Shown here piece after piece: positions 11,351 to 22,743 of a DNA stretch of 64,000 nt. Every line of letters begins with the position of its first letter. Position 1 is the stretch's first letter. Both the position numbers and the translations under genes were made by a program. The notes under the pieces are model-generated. The model saw only the letters and a program-made list of their open reading frames with translations. It did no database searches and was not told the DNA's origin. Origin of the DNA: Epiperipatus broadwayi (Eukaryota; Onychophora; Udeonychophora; Euonychophora; Peripatidae); contig JAQFVV010012509.1 of the NCBI GenBank assembly GCA_028023455.1, forward strand, positions 2,972,590 to 3,036,589. The letters run 5' to 3'.

Positions 11351-12232
11351 TTAAAAACTACCCACAAATCCATTCACTTCCCATCCACCCTTAATATTAA
11401 AAGAACTCTTAAATAAGTTAATTGCTTCAGAATAATAAATTTTCAATAATAAAGACTCTTTAATTCTTCTTTTGATTTCATTTCTCTCAAAGAAGACAAC
11501 CTTAGCTTCATCAAAATCAATAGTGTGACCTGTATCCTTTTCATGGACATACAAAGCAGAACTAAGATATCTATTTTTAACTCTACTTTTATGAACCTTT
11601 ATTCTTTCATTTAAACTCAAACTACTCTGACCTATGTAAACCTTCTTACAAAATAAACAAGGAATAAAATATACCACACCAGGAATAGTCTTTCTATCAA
11701 AAACTTCTTTTGTATTATTTAATAAATTATTCAATGTAACACCCCTTTTCCAAGCAATTTTCTTATTTCCAAACAATTTACTATTTCTACACACAATTTT
11801 ATAAGAAGACAATTTAAATGGCAAAGAAATAAAATCATATTTTTCTTTAACCTTTACATCCTTACAAATATTACTATTAAATAAAATACTTTTAACAAAT
11901 TTATCAGAGTATCCAACACTCAAATAATCTTTATAAAATTGATATTTCTGAAACAAAGCTACCCCACTAGAATTATTTAATTTAATATTCCTATGACAAT
12001 AATTCCTTAAAGCAGCTACTTTATGAGATACAGACTGATAGCTATCAGGTTTAATTATAGATCTTAATTCTTTACTTTTAACTAAATGACTGCACAATAA
12101 ACAATTAGTTTCTATATTTCTAATCACCAAAAAATCTAAAAATTTTAACTTACCAAAATCTAACCCCCCTCCTTCTAACACAAATTTTATAGAAGGATCA
12201 AAACAATTAAACTCATTTACAAATTCCTTCAA
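11351..12232 (-). pseudogene. PLE reverse transcriptase C-terminus plus GIY-YIG endonuclease, 5'-truncated
   Basis: An open 293-codon frame, but truncated: the reverse transcriptase catalytic palm is missing and the frame starts just after the YVDD region. Residues 1-110 hold the palm-end block (GGLDFGKLKFLDFLVIRN) and SYQSVSHKVAALRNYCHR of the thumb. From about residue 188 a GIY-YIG nuclease begins with GVVYFIPCLFCKKVYIGQSS, followed by LNERIKVHKSRVKNRY and HEKDTGHTIDF. In life it would cut target DNA for target-primed reverse transcription. The near-identical plus-strand copy starts at 12351. Confidence 0.85.
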
Positions 12233-12263
12233 TTTATCATTCTCAACTACAAATAAACCTGAT

Positions 12264-12956
12264 AGCTATCAGTCTGTATCTCATAAAGTAGCTGCTTTAA
12301 GGAATTATTGTCATAGGAATATTAAATTAAATAATTCTAGTGGGGTAGCTTTGTTTCAGAAATATCAATTTTATAAAGATTATTTGAGTGTTGGATACTC
12401 TGATAAATTTGTTAAAAGTATTTTATTTAATAGTAATATTTGTAAGGATGTAAAGGTTAAAGAAAAATATGATTTTATTTCTTTGCCATTTAAATTGTCT
12501 TCTTATAAAATTGTGTGTAGAAATAGTAAATTGTTTGGAAATAAGAAAATTGCTTGGAAAAGGGGTGTTACATTGAATAATTTATTAAATAATACAAAAG
12601 AAGTTTTTGATAGAAAGACTATTCCTGGTGTGGTATATTTTATTCCTTGTTTATTTTGTAAGAAGGTTTACATAGGTCAGAGTAGTTTGAGTTTAAATGA
12701 AAGAATAAAGGTTCATAAAAGTAGAGTTAAAAATAGATATCTTAGTTCTGCTTTGTATGTCCATGAAAAGGATACAGGCCACACTATTGATTTTGATGAA
12801 GCTAAGGTTGTCTTCTTTGAGAGAAATGAAATCAAAAGAAGAATTAAAGAGTCTTTATTATTGAAAATTTATTATTCTGAAGCAATTAACTTATTTAAGA
12901 GTTCTTTTAATATTAAGGGTGGATGGGAAGTGAATGGATTTGTGGGTAGTTTTTAA
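12264..12956 (+). pseudogene. PLE reverse transcriptase end plus GIY-YIG endonuclease, right arm
   Basis: Plus-strand partner of the 11351-12232 copy, truncated further at the 5' side. The coding sequence is readable from about 12264 (SYQSVSHKVAALRNYC), with the first Met at codon 12351. The 201 residues from there are identical, as far as I compared, to the C-terminal part of the left copy, including the CxxC-containing GIY-YIG motif (VYFIPCLFCKKVYIG) and the FNIKGGW end. Lacks all catalytic reverse-transcriptase motifs, so it cannot act alone. Confidence 0.85.
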
Positions 12957-12995
12957 TAGTATATATAATGTGTAGTTTTTTTTTTGTAGTTCTTT

Positions 12996-13039
12996 ACACT
13001 TGAGAAGTCTGCTTGTAGCAGTGAAACCTTAGGTTGTGT
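12996..13039 (+). ncRNA. Hammerhead-like tail structure of PLE, right arm
   Basis: Stem I ACAC (12996-12999) pairs with GUGU (13036-13039). Between them: UUGAGAAGU, stem II CUGC/GCAG (13009-13012, 13018-13021), GAAA (13023-13026) and stem III ACC/GGU with loop UUA, then U at the cleavage position 13035. It has hammerhead topology, but the catalytic core is CUUGAGA where CUGANGA is required. The more distant PLE at 62107-62149 keeps the fold with compensating stem changes. Confidence 0.5.
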
Positions 13040-13352
13040 TTTAATATTATTTTTATGCTGGTCTGGTTTAATTTTAGATTTGGGGTAGTTTCTCAGTTAT
13101 ATATACGCATTATGTGTGTGTAGATATAATTAAATGCTAGCAATTGGAATGGAATGATTATATAATAATATAGTTATTGAAATAGAAGAATTGCTTATAT
13201 ATATATATAAGTTCACTAATTATTGAATAATGAAATAAAATAGTGTTTTTTTCTGAAATTTGTCTTATACAGTATATTAATTTGGAATCGTGATTTTTTT
13301 AAAATTATGTAATTTTTCTAACCATTAATATATAAATTATGTTTATTTTTAG

Positions 13353-13409
13353 TTATTTTCTAGACATACACAGTTTTTATCAGCATGTGTTGGTGCAGCT
13401 TTTGAAATG
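13353..13409 (+). CDS. MKS1: MKS1 exon, pre-B9 segment
   Basis: 57 nt, phase 0 at both ends, acceptor TTTTTAG, donor GTAAGT. Encodes LFSRHTQFLSACVGAAFEM, aligning with the LYGRHKEYLSS-VG-FEM stretch of vertebrate MKS1 that leads into the B9 domain. Confidence 0.88.
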
Positions 13410-14147
13410 GTAAGTTTTATAGATGATTAATATTATTTATTATAATTCAAGTTATGGTTAGATTTTGAATTTATTACTTTTGTGAAGAAAAAAAAAATCA
13501 ATATAAAAAACAAAATGTACATGTTTATTTTTTTTTTTATTTCTTTATGATAAAATTTGTTTTAAAAAATAAGTAACTAAAAATTATTATTACTTTTTTA
13601 TCTTTACATGATATGATTTTCTTTGCTGAAAATTCAAGTTACAATTTTAAATATTCATTTATGTTGACTTTTGTACCCTCTCACAAATATTTATCAGCAA
13701 AAGCATTTTTTTTTTATTAATTTAAATGAAATTTTGTATGTAAAAGTGCAATATGAAGTGATAACTATAAGAGAATGAAGCATTCTTTTGTGTATATGTT
13801 AGAAAAGAGAAATTATATAGTGAAATGGCTTTTTTTGTTTGGGTTGTTTTAGTGTCTATGCTTATTTGTCATTGGTAACAATTTTACACATTTATATCAT
13901 GGATGCCAGATGACAGTTTATTCATTTTTCATCTGCATTGTAGAATGTTTTTATATTAGAAGATATTACATGAATTGAGAGCTTAGAAGTATAATATTCC
14001 AGTTATTTATATATGACCAAGATTGCAGGACTCTCCTGTATTATATTTAACATCTGTATAAGAGCAATAATATATTTTTATTGTACTCTAGAATCGTATT
14101 GTAAATATGAGTAATCAATCGATACCAGATAATTAGTGACAAGATTA

Positions 14148-14215
14148 GTTGCTGACTTTTTGGCCTTCATCAGTGAGGAGCATTGGATTACATATAAACA
14201 CCTCCACCATCTCAT
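14148..14215 (-). repeat. Decayed family A hammerhead relic
   Basis: Minus strand: CCAAUGCUCCUCA, CUGAUGA, AGGCCAAAAAGUC, AGCAACUAAUC. Stem I and the core are recognisable, while GAAAC has become GCAAC. Dead copy embedded in older repeat sequence (14090-14230). Confidence 0.55.
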
Positions 14216-14840
14216 GTCCATCTATTACTCACAAATATTGTAATAGGAACAGGTCTGTTCTATAGGTTTGTGTTGCCTGATTTCAAAATTTTAATACCTC
14301 TTATTAAAATTAAAATATTTTAAGTAACATTACAAATTTTTTTTTTTTGCACATTAAGAGAAATATATGTTAAAATAAAAAATAAAAAAAACTAGTAAAA
14401 AAACTTAGTTAAATTATTTCCAAATATAAAATGAAAACTATCTAAACATGTCATTTATGATTTGAAATAATCTTTAATATCTAATTTATTGCATAAATCT
14501 GTAGCATTTATAACAGTTTCTTTTCTGGTGTGATTAGATAATTTATTTTGTAGATCCAGATAATATTTCATTCTTATTTCAATAGTTCAAATCTTTCATT
14601 TGTGAAAAAGAAATTGATTTTAAAATTTGTTTCTGGATATTGAATAGATTCATCTTACTTTCATAATCAAATATTTTTTTCTTTTTACATCATCATATTA
14701 TTATTAGAAGACCATGTAATATCAGCTTTTATTTATTTTGCTTATATCTGTTATTTTGCATAAAATGTTTTGAAGTTCATCATCAGACCTATAATTTTCT
14801 AAATATTTTTTTTAAATTTTTGTAATACTTCTATACTATG

Positions 14841-15060
14841 GGTTTTCCTGAAGGTTTGTGATGATGGTGATCTAGTTGTATTTTTATATTGGACTATTTC
14901 CATCATCTAATATGTGTATCGAATGTCTTTAGAAAAAATTAACTTTATTTGCTATTACTGACAGTTGAATGCCTTTGGAATATTTAAATGAAGTTAAATT
15001 TTTCTAAAGACATTCAATACACATATTAGATGATGGAAATAGTCCAATATAAAAATACAA
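14841..15060. mobile_element. Foldback element, family E
   Basis: Direct repeat CTTCTATACTATG at 14828-14840 and 15061-15073. A 35-nt extension (14841-14875) precedes the left arm (14876-14945), whose inverted copy is 14995-15060. The loop is about 50 nt. The right arm contains AGAUGAUGGAAAUAGUC flanked by AUAUU/AAUAU, reminiscent of a hammerhead lacking stem II (speculative). Confidence 0.8.
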
Positions 15061-15073
15061 CTTCTATACTATG

Positions 15074-16700
15074 TTCAATACTAGAATTATTTTTTTGTAA
15101 CACTTTACTAGCTACGTTCATTCATTATAAAATATTGTACCATATTATCAGATAAATTCAAATGATTTTTTTTTAATTGCCAAATACTTTGTCTGAAATG
15201 TTGAATTTGCATTTTTACTCATACCCTCAGACAAGTTATATAATGCATAATAGATTTTTCCTAAATTCTGTTAAGGGTTTCATGGCTGATATTCTACTTT
15301 CTTATCTAGTATCAAAAAGAGGTTTAACCATTAATATAGATAAATGATTTTGAAGAACATGACAACAATAAATTGGAAAAGAAATAATCATAAATTTCCT
15401 GAATTAAACAAAAATTCCATTGAATTGGAAACAATTATGGCTGCATTAATTGTTACTAAATTTAAGCTATGGGTAGTTCAAGTTATATTTCTTTGATGAT
15501 CTTTTTTTTCATGTTTAAGCCATTATCATAATCTTGCCCATGCATATCATGAATATTTTTTCTCCCTAAAAATCTAATGCTAATGTTTCTAAGCCACCAC
15601 AAGTACTATCAATTATAGGACAAGGAACTAAAATATGCTCACATATTTTTACTTTATCATTATTAAAAACAAATTATATAATGATTGTCACCTGTTATTC
15701 ATGTGTGAAATCAGGAGTATAATGTAATATTTTGTGTTTAATTATTGTTGCTAGTGTTGAAATTATTTTACTTTGTATCTTATTTCCTAAATAAAGTCAC
15801 ATGTAAAAAAAAGAAATGGTGATCATGTGATATTTATTGAGTTAAAAGTGGCATGTAATTTTTTTCTCAAAGTATTTTATATGACCAATCATAGCAGAGT
15901 CAAATTTTGCTATTTTAGAAAGTTTCTATCATTTTTTTGATAAAATTTGTTTCTCTTAATGCTAAATTTTGTGTGGCTACATATTAAATAATGTATATAT
16001 ATAATTCTTGCTAGAATTTGTCTGTACCCTTTTTTTTTTTCGCTTACAGAATCTATTGTAGAGCCAGTTTTTAATTGATTTCATCTATAATTTATAAGAC
16101 TTTACAAGTATAGTTTTTTTCCTCATATCTAAATAGTACTCTTGACAAATGAAACCATTTGAGCTATTCAATGTGTTTTTGTCTTTCTTAAAATTTTTAC
16201 CACATAATCAAAAATTTGTATTCTTTGCCTTAGAATATACTAGCCAATTTTTTTTTATCATTTTCTAGTGTCTTATTAAAATATATATTGAAAAAAACCA
16301 CAACCATTCACAATATTTAAGATCTATTAAAATTTGAGCTTGAACAGGACCAATTTCTATTAAGGTTATTTTTATTTTATTATTTATATAAACCAGGATC
16401 TGTATATTCTTTTCTAGGATATTTAGTTATGATTTCATCTATATCCATAAGAAGTTCTTCATTTTTATGGATGATGATGGTGGTGGTAATTACTGATTTA
16501 AATTCTTCTATGCATGCATTTGTTCTTAGCATTGGTTCTTCATTGGTTGAAGTTTTAGCAGTAAAAGACTCATTTTTGCAAGCAAACTTAAAAATGTTGT
16601 TAAGCTAGAAATATGTTTTTTTTAATTTCGCCTTTTTAATTTTTATATATGCAGCCCCTGACAATTGTTTTCTTTTTTCCAATATCTATAAAATAAAAAA
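15074..16700. other. Intronic AT-rich sequence, nothing recognised
   Basis: Long T-rich and A-rich stretches with isolated poly-T runs inside the second recognised MKS1 intron. No exon, RNA gene or repeat with clear relatives in the window. Confidence 0.4.
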
Positions 16701-16706
16701 ATAACT

Positions 16707-16948
16707 TCAAAAATATATGAACTTCAATCTTTTAAAAACTTTTCTCGGAACAAAAGCAGAGAAGAAGATTAGAGCTCTGATGAAGACTGCTGGACAGTCG
16801 AAACTGTAAGGAAAATAAAGAAGTTTTAAGAAAATTTGCTTGTATTGAAGTGTATATGAAAGAAGTGTTATAAGCAATATATATATATATATATGAATTA
16901 TATGAAGATATGCAAAGAAAGTGAAAGAGAAGAATAAGAGAACAATAT
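16707..16948 (+). mobile_element. Foldback-type element, family B, interrupted by PLE pair 2
   Basis: Contains an intact family B hammerhead core at 16777-16804 followed by AAAUAAAG and the same extension type as 1930-2036 (TTATAAGCAATATAT). The PLE pair 2 insertion starts directly after it at 16962, so the right boundary is not certain. No clear 13-bp duplication was seen for this copy. Confidence 0.55.
16777..16804 (+). ncRNA. Hammerhead ribozyme core, family B
   Basis: CUGAUGA (16777-16783), stem II GACUG/CAGUC (16785-16789, 16795-16799) with loop CUGGA, then GAAAC (16800-16804). All invariant core bases are present. I could not place stems I and III with confidence: the downstream UGUAAGG has no obvious partner, so a full active fold is not shown. 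Confidence 0.6.
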
Positions 16949-17132
16949 AATTCAAAATAAACATTACAAGCTTAAAGCTAAACTAGTCAATATAAAATCA
17001 AAACTACCCCAAATCTAAAATTAAACCAGACCAGCATAAAAATAATATTAAAACACAACCTAAGGTTTCACTGCTACAAGCAGACTTCTCAAGTGTAAAG
17101 AACTACAAAAAAACCACACATTATATATACTA

Positions 17133-18036
17133 TTAAAAACTACCCACAAATCCATTCACTTCCCATCCACCCTTAATATTAAAAGAACTCTTAAATAAGT
17201 TAATTGCTTCAGAATAATAAATTTTCAATAATAAAGACTCTTTAATTCTTCTTTTGATTTCATTTCTCTCAAAGAAGACAACCTTAGCTTCATCAAAATC
17301 AATAGTGTGGCCTGTATCTTTTTCATGGACATACAAAGCAGAACTAAGATATCTATTTTTAACTCTACTTTTATGAACCTTTATTCTTTCATTTAAACTC
17401 AAACTACTCTGACCTATGTAAACCTTCTTACAAAATAAACAAGGAATAAAATATACCACACCAGAAATAGTCTTTCTATCAAAAACTTCTTTTGTATTAT
17501 TTAATAAATTATTCAATGTAACACCCCTTTTCCAAGCAATTTTCTTATTTCCAAACAATTTACTATTTCTACACACAATTTTATAAGAAGACAATTTAAA
17601 TGGCAAAGAAATAAAATCATATTTTTCTTTAACCTTTCATCCTTACAAATATTACTATTAAATAAAATACTTTTAACAAATTTATCAGAGTATCCAACAC
17701 TCAAATAATCTTTATAAAATTGATATTTCTGAAACAAAGCTACCCCACTAGAATTATTTAATTTAATATTCCTATGACAATAATTCCTTAAAGCAGCTAC
17801 TTTATGAGATACAGACTGATAGCTATCAGGTTTAATTATAGATCTTAATTTTTTACTTTTAACTAAATGACTGCACAATAAACAATTAGTTTCTATATTT
17901 CTAATCACCAAAAGATCTAAAAATTTTAACTTACCAAAATCCAACCCCCCTCCTTCTAACACAAATTTTATAGAAGGATCAAAACAATTAAACTCATTTA
18001 CAAATTCCTTCAATTTATCATTCTCAACTACAAATA
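17133..18036 (-). pseudogene. PLE RT/GIY-YIG fragment, left arm, frameshifted
   Basis: Two overlapping minus-strand frames (18013-17513 and 17606-17133) are one PLE coding region split by loss of one A near 17636 (AACCTTTCATCC against AACCTTTACATCC in pair 1). The upstream part has the GGLDFGKLKFLDLLVIRN palm-end block; the downstream part has the GIY-YIG nuclease (VYFIPCLFCKKVYIG). The catalytic YVDD is missing by 5' truncation. Confidence 0.85.
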
Positions 18037-18039
18037 TTA

Positions 18040-19053
18040 TTTCTCTTTAGTATGTTCAGTTTATATTAGTTTTATGGAAGAGGAAATTATTATTAAAAAG
18101 AATTGTTTATATGTAAAATTATTTGTCAGATATGTTGATGATTGTTTATTTGTAGTTGAGAATGATAAATTGAAGGAATTTGTAAATGAGTTTAATTGTT
18201 TTGATCCTTCTATAAAATTTGTGTTAGAAGGAGGGGGGTTGGATTTTGGTAAGTTAAAATTTTTAGATCTTTTGGTGATTAGAAATATAGAAACTAATTG
18301 TTTATTGTGCAGTCATTTAGTTAAAAGTAAAGAATTAAGATCTATAATTAAACCTGATAGCTATCAGTCTGTATCTCATAAAGTAGCTGCTTTAAGGAAT
18401 TATTGTCATAGGAATATTAAATTAAATAATTCTTAGTGGGGTAGCTTTGTTTCAGAAATATCAATTTTATAAAGATTATTTGGAGTGTTGGATACTCTGA
18501 TAAATTTGTTAAAAGTATTTTATTTAATAGTAATATTTGTAAGGATGTAAAGGTTAAAGAAAAATATGATTTTATTTCTTTGCCATTTAAATTGTCTTCT
18601 TATAAAATTGTGTGTAGAAATAGTAAATTGTTTGGAAATAAGAAAATTGCTTGGAAAAGGGGTGTTACATTGAATAATTTATTAAATAATACAAAAGAAG
18701 TTTTTGATAGAAAGACTATTCCTGGTGTGGTATATTTTATTCCTTGTTTATTTTGTAAGAAGGTTTACATAGGTCAGAGTAGTTTGAGTTTAAATGAAAG
18801 AATAAAGGTTCATAAAAGTAGAGTTAAAAATAGATATCTTAGTTCTGCTTTGTATGTCCATGAAAAAGATACAGGCCACACTATTGATTTTGATGAAGCT
18901 AAGGTTGTCTTCTTTGAGAGAAATGAAATCAAAAGAAGAATTAAAGAGTCTTTATTATTGAAAATTTATTATTCTGAAGCAATTAACTTATTTAAGAGTT
19001 CTTTTAATATTAAGGGTGGATGGGAAGTGAATGGATTTGTGGGTAGTTTTTAA
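18040..19053 (+). pseudogene. PLE RT (with YVDD) and GIY-YIG, right arm, frameshifted
   Basis: The longest PLE copy in this family here. From 18040 it reads YFSLVCSVYISFMEEE, then KLFVRYVDDCLFVVEND, giving the reverse-transcriptase motif C with both catalytic Asp residues, then the palm-end and thumb blocks up to KLNNS. An extra T near 18434 and an extra G near 18482 shift the frame. The GIY-YIG part continues as an open frame at 18580-19053 to FNIKGGW and a stop. The N-terminal half of the RT is absent. Confidence 0.87.
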
Positions 19054-20989
19054 TAGTATATATAATGTGTGGTTTTTTTGTAGTTCTTTACACTTGAGAA
19101 GTCTGCTTGTAGCAGTGAAACCTTAGGTTGTGTTTTAATATTATTTTTATGCTGGTCTGGTTTAATTTTAGATTTGGGGTAGTTTTGAATTCAAAATAAA
19201 TACATACAAAATGTATATTAAAAAATCTTGGTTTAATACTTTATGCTAAGCATGCTTTTTGACTAACTGGTAGTCATATTCATAGCAAAATAATAATCTA
19301 CAAATTTTATTTCAATTAAATACAAAGTTAAACTCCTTTGAATTTGTGAGGATGGATGGAAAAAGAAATAGGATTTATTGTCAAAATGTTTACAGATGTT
19401 ATCCAAATCACAAGTCAGAAATAATAGTGGAATGATGATTACGTAAATGTGTAAATCGTGTGCCAAGAAGCACCTTAAATGTAAACTTTAACATATTTAT
19501 TTGTATACGAAATACGTAGTATATTTTCCGTTAAACACATTTTAATTGCTGAATATTAGTTATTACTAAAAGGGCTGTATATATTTGCTAATATACATGT
19601 ATGTATTTGCAAGAGACTTTTAAATTTGAAAACACATACACGGAATTGTTTGATTCAAAGATACATTATAGCTTATTTAATTTTATGGGTTGTTACATTC
19701 TTAACATTTTTTACCTCAATGTAATTATTTTGAATAAATATCGTTATAAATAAATTCCTGTGCTTATTATTTTTATTATTATCGCTGCCTTTTTGCCAGG
19801 TCCTAGAAACAGTCAGGACATAGCAATATGATTCTAGATGTACAGTATGTGAATGTGCTATTTTTTACAATTTAAAGAATGATCTGTAGGAAATTTTCTT
19901 AATATTTTTATTGTAACGTATTAAGAATTTGGCTATAATAATTGATTTTCAAGGATGAAAAACGAATCTTCCACAATTTTGGTCCCGAATAATTGTTTGC
20001 TTAAGAATGAAGAACATTTAAATGTGCCAATGGCTTTTTAGATAGGATTTAATAAGTTAAAAGATTACTTATTTCATTATAATGATACAATTACTTCCGC
20101 TAAATTAGTTGTATATAGGATTATTATTCTGCCAAATTTATTCTGTGTGATACATTAAACTTCTTAACAGGTAATTAGGAAAATTGTATTTAAGTATGCC
20201 CAATAATATTTTGGAAATATGCTGCCAAGATCATACAAACCAGTGTCTTCACATTGTTGGATATGATAATGTTGATTTCTGTCTTTATTTTAGAAGGTAT
20301 TTCTAAAGATGTTTGTGGTCATATTATTTTTGAGTTATTGTTAAAATATACTTTAAAATATGCATACTAGATATTTGTTTCTTTTTAAAAATAATAATAA
20401 TAAAAGTGTTTAAACAGACTGAATATCAATTGCATGTTGTGACTACAATTTTCGAAGGACTTCATGGTCTTGTGGTTTTGGTATCTGTTCGATATTTATA
20501 TTGGCCTGGGATTCAGATGGTTTTTAGAATTATTTTTATTAATTGAAAATTTCTAAGGAAACCTATGGGGTTTTTTTTTTTCTAGATGAGCTAGCTCATA
20601 GCTAAAGTAGCTAGTCATTAAATTATTGCTTGAGATTTTAAAGATATTTGTATTAATAAGGTAAGGAATGTTCTAACCATGATTCTAGTAAGAGAAATAT
20701 TGTGATTTTATCTTTTAATTTTTTAAGAACTAATAATATCAACCAATTTGTCAAATTTATATAATAGTGTATCAAAACTATAGTCTAAATGGATAATAAT
20801 TTTCAAATTTCTTTTTGTTATTATTATGCATTTATTTAATGTGATGTGTCACTTTGTAATCAAAGAAAAATTGCTTAACATATACCACATCACTTGTCTG
20901 AAATAATAAATAGTTTAGAAATCTTTTGCCACTATTAATAAGAGGTAAATAGCCAAACAGTGCATCACATCTATTCTATCCTACTTCAA

Positions 20990-21120
20990 CATCTGCATTT
21001 GATTCAGTAATGTATCACATCATCTTATTCTAGAGCCATTTATTTTAAGCCAATCAAATCCCAAGACTAGTTTTTGGCTATTGGCCTTTATCAATGAGAA
21101 GCTTTGGAATTTCTCGTGTA
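20990..21120 (-). repeat. Decayed family A-like copy
   Basis: Minus strand: CUUCUCA, UUGAUAA, AGGCCAAUAGCC, AAAAACUAGUC. This is the family A body with the core mutated at several invariant sites. Confidence 0.5.
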
Positions 21121-21413
21121 CATCCAATAACCATTTTTATTTTATATATATATTATATTTAGTATATATCATTCTTACTGAAGTATCAAAGCTACTTATA
21201 GTTATCATACAACTGAGACCATAGGAATATAAAATTGCTAACCTCGTATACCTATATAGTTGTACAAGAAAATAGCTTGAGTTTGAAATCTTAATTTGAT
21301 GAGTCATTTCTTTGTTTAGTATATAAAAAGGTAAAGGTTGTTGTTGATTGCATGTGTTTACATTTAAATTGGTTTTCATTAATGAGAACAATCATATAGG
21401 AGATATAAAAGTT

Positions 21414-21442
21414 CTGAAGAAGATTGTTGGGGCAATCGAAAC
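21414..21442 (+). ncRNA. Hammerhead ribozyme core, family B
   Basis: CUGAAGA (21414-21420, allowed at variable position 7), stem II GAUUG/CAAUC (21422-21426, 21433-21437), loop UUGGGG, GAAAC (21438-21442), then GUAAAUAAAGCAUUG downstream, shared with 39991-40005. No inverted partner arm was found. Confidence 0.6.
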
Positions 21443-21602
21443 TGTAAACTGTAAAAGCGGGTAGTAAATAAAGCATTGTGTAACAGTAGTAAAGTGCGTG
21501 GATGATTTAGTATTATATGTTATACAGAATTAGTCTGAGAATTTGGTTAGCTGTAATATTCAGTATCCATTGATGACTCAATAAACACTCATAGCTTAAA
21601 CC

Positions 21603-21808
21603 ACTAAACATCACGTGATCACCATCTCTTATGCTAGCACATCCAGATCCAAGGCTCCTCACTGACGAAGGCCACAAGCCAGAAACTAGTCTAGGGATAT
21701 TGGATGAGTAGGCACTAGATAAGGATTTTATGCACAAGCCTTCTGGCATCCATTGATTACTCTGGTTGGCACAGGGTGGCACTACTGTATGGACAGTTTT
21801 GCCTGTTT
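21603..21808 (+). mobile_element. Family A element, single-armed copy
   Basis: Begins with the same extension motif as the 5074 copy (CTAAACATCACGTGATCACC) and continues directly into the hammerhead body without the left inverted arm. It ends near GTTTTGCCTGTTT. No 13-bp duplication found, perhaps because one arm and flank were lost. Confidence 0.65.
21649..21703 (+). ncRNA. Hammerhead ribozyme, family A
   Basis: Same fold as 5162-5216 with CUGACGA as core (position 7 is free). Stem I 5' strand CCAA-GGCU-CCUCA, 3' strand UAGGG-AUA-UUGG with one C-A mismatch. GAAAC at 21682-21686 and GUC triplet ending at 21691. Confidence 0.7.
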
Positions 21809-21989
21809 AGTAAAATAATTGAGTGGATTATTATGTTTAATGAAAATGTAAGTTTATAAATATGATCTCTTATTAAATTTTTAATTTCGTTTGCTTAATT
21901 AACATGCCTTTTATTATTATTATTTTACTGATATTTAAATAAGTTTGCATAAAAATTTACTTTTTGTTTCATTATTTATCTTTTTACAG

Positions 21990-22032
21990 CCTCCTTCAGA
22001 TATTTTTCATCTTTTTATTTTTGGAGAAATCA
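21990..22032 (+). CDS. MKS1: MKS1 exon, start of B9 domain
   Basis: 43 nt between acceptor TTTTTACAG and donor GTAAGA, phase 0 to 1. Encodes PPSDIFHLFIFGEI, matching the VPGALRLFVNGEVVS opening strand of the MKS1 B9 domain. Upstream neighbour ends FEM, as in the vertebrate protein. Confidence 0.85.
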
Positions 22033-22148
22033 GTAAGATTATTAACATACATTTTTTTTTAAATATTTTATTTACAAAAGCCTATATTTAATCAAAATTA
22101 AACTTTATAACTACACTGTAATAAGTATATGCATTAACGTATAAATGC

Positions 22149-22304
22149 TTTTTGCATGGAGCAAAAATTTTAAAAATATTTGTTACTTAATTGTACTTTC
22201 AATGCAGAACACTTTCTTCAAAATACAAGCATTGTTTTTCTAAAGTGTGCCTTTTGAAAAGGATGCTAATTTTTTTTATATATATTTGCTCCATGCAAAA
22301 AGGA
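22149..22304. repeat. Small inverted repeat
   Basis: CTTTTTGCATGGAGCAAA (22149-22166) is repeated inverted as TTTGCTCCATGCAAAAAG (22287-22304), with weaker pairing outward. Possibly an older foldback element; no duplication at the ends found. Confidence 0.6.
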
Positions 22305-22743
22305 TTTATATTAATGTACAAAAACTGTATTTTATAGGATGTTAAATTGTAATGGTTACTTTTATGAAATATGCTTGTTTCCAAAAAGTTTTAAAATATT
22401 TTTTGATCATTTAGAATTTATTCAAAAAATGAAAAAAATAATGCATTCAAAATCACTTTATTATTCTAATTTTATTGTTTTGTAAATTTTTAGTAATAGT
22501 AGCTATTTTTTATTTAATTATTAAATAAAAGAACAGTAATATCTGCTGTATTGATTTTAAATCATCTAAAATTAATATTGGATTGGCTTCTTGACATAGT
22601 TGTTAATCCTTTCAACATCCATTTTTACAAACGGATTTCAAATCTGAGTTTGGTAAACTTTGAAATAAAACTTTCATTCAGATCGATAATCCATAGCTAA
22701 TGAAATTAGCCATCTAAATAATTATCGATAAATGTATATCTAT

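Larger units (their letters stand above)
11174..13090. mobile_element. Penelope-like element, head-to-head pair 1
   Basis: A direct repeat TCTCAGTTATATA (11161-11173 and 13091-13103) shows that the whole 1.9 kb inserted as a single unit. It has a 41-nt extension at the left (11174-11214), then a minus-strand PLE copy (to about 12258) joined to a plus-strand PLE copy (from about 12255), both truncated at their 5' ends. The junction shows four bases, AAAC, that fit either copy. Both arms share the 3' tail with a non-canonical ribozyme-like fold. PLEs are reverse-transcribing elements with a GIY-YIG endonuclease; a short one-sided extension is known for them. Confidence 0.9.
16962..19187. mobile_element. 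Penelope-like element, head-to-head pair 2
   Basis: Exact 13-bp direct repeat AATTCAAAATAAA at 16949-16961 and 19188-19200. Left extension of about 40 nt, then a minus-strand PLE copy (to about 18036) joined to a plus-strand copy that begins near 18040 and reaches further 5' than in pair 1, including YVDD. The arms are nearly identical to pair 1 (11174-13090), so both insertions come from a recently active subfamily, but several one-base indels break the frames here. Confidence 0.9.

Noticed and set aside
11351-12232. Intact PLE gene because of the long open frame
   Set aside because: It begins after the catalytic YVDD region, so it is a 5'-truncated copy despite being open over 293 codons.
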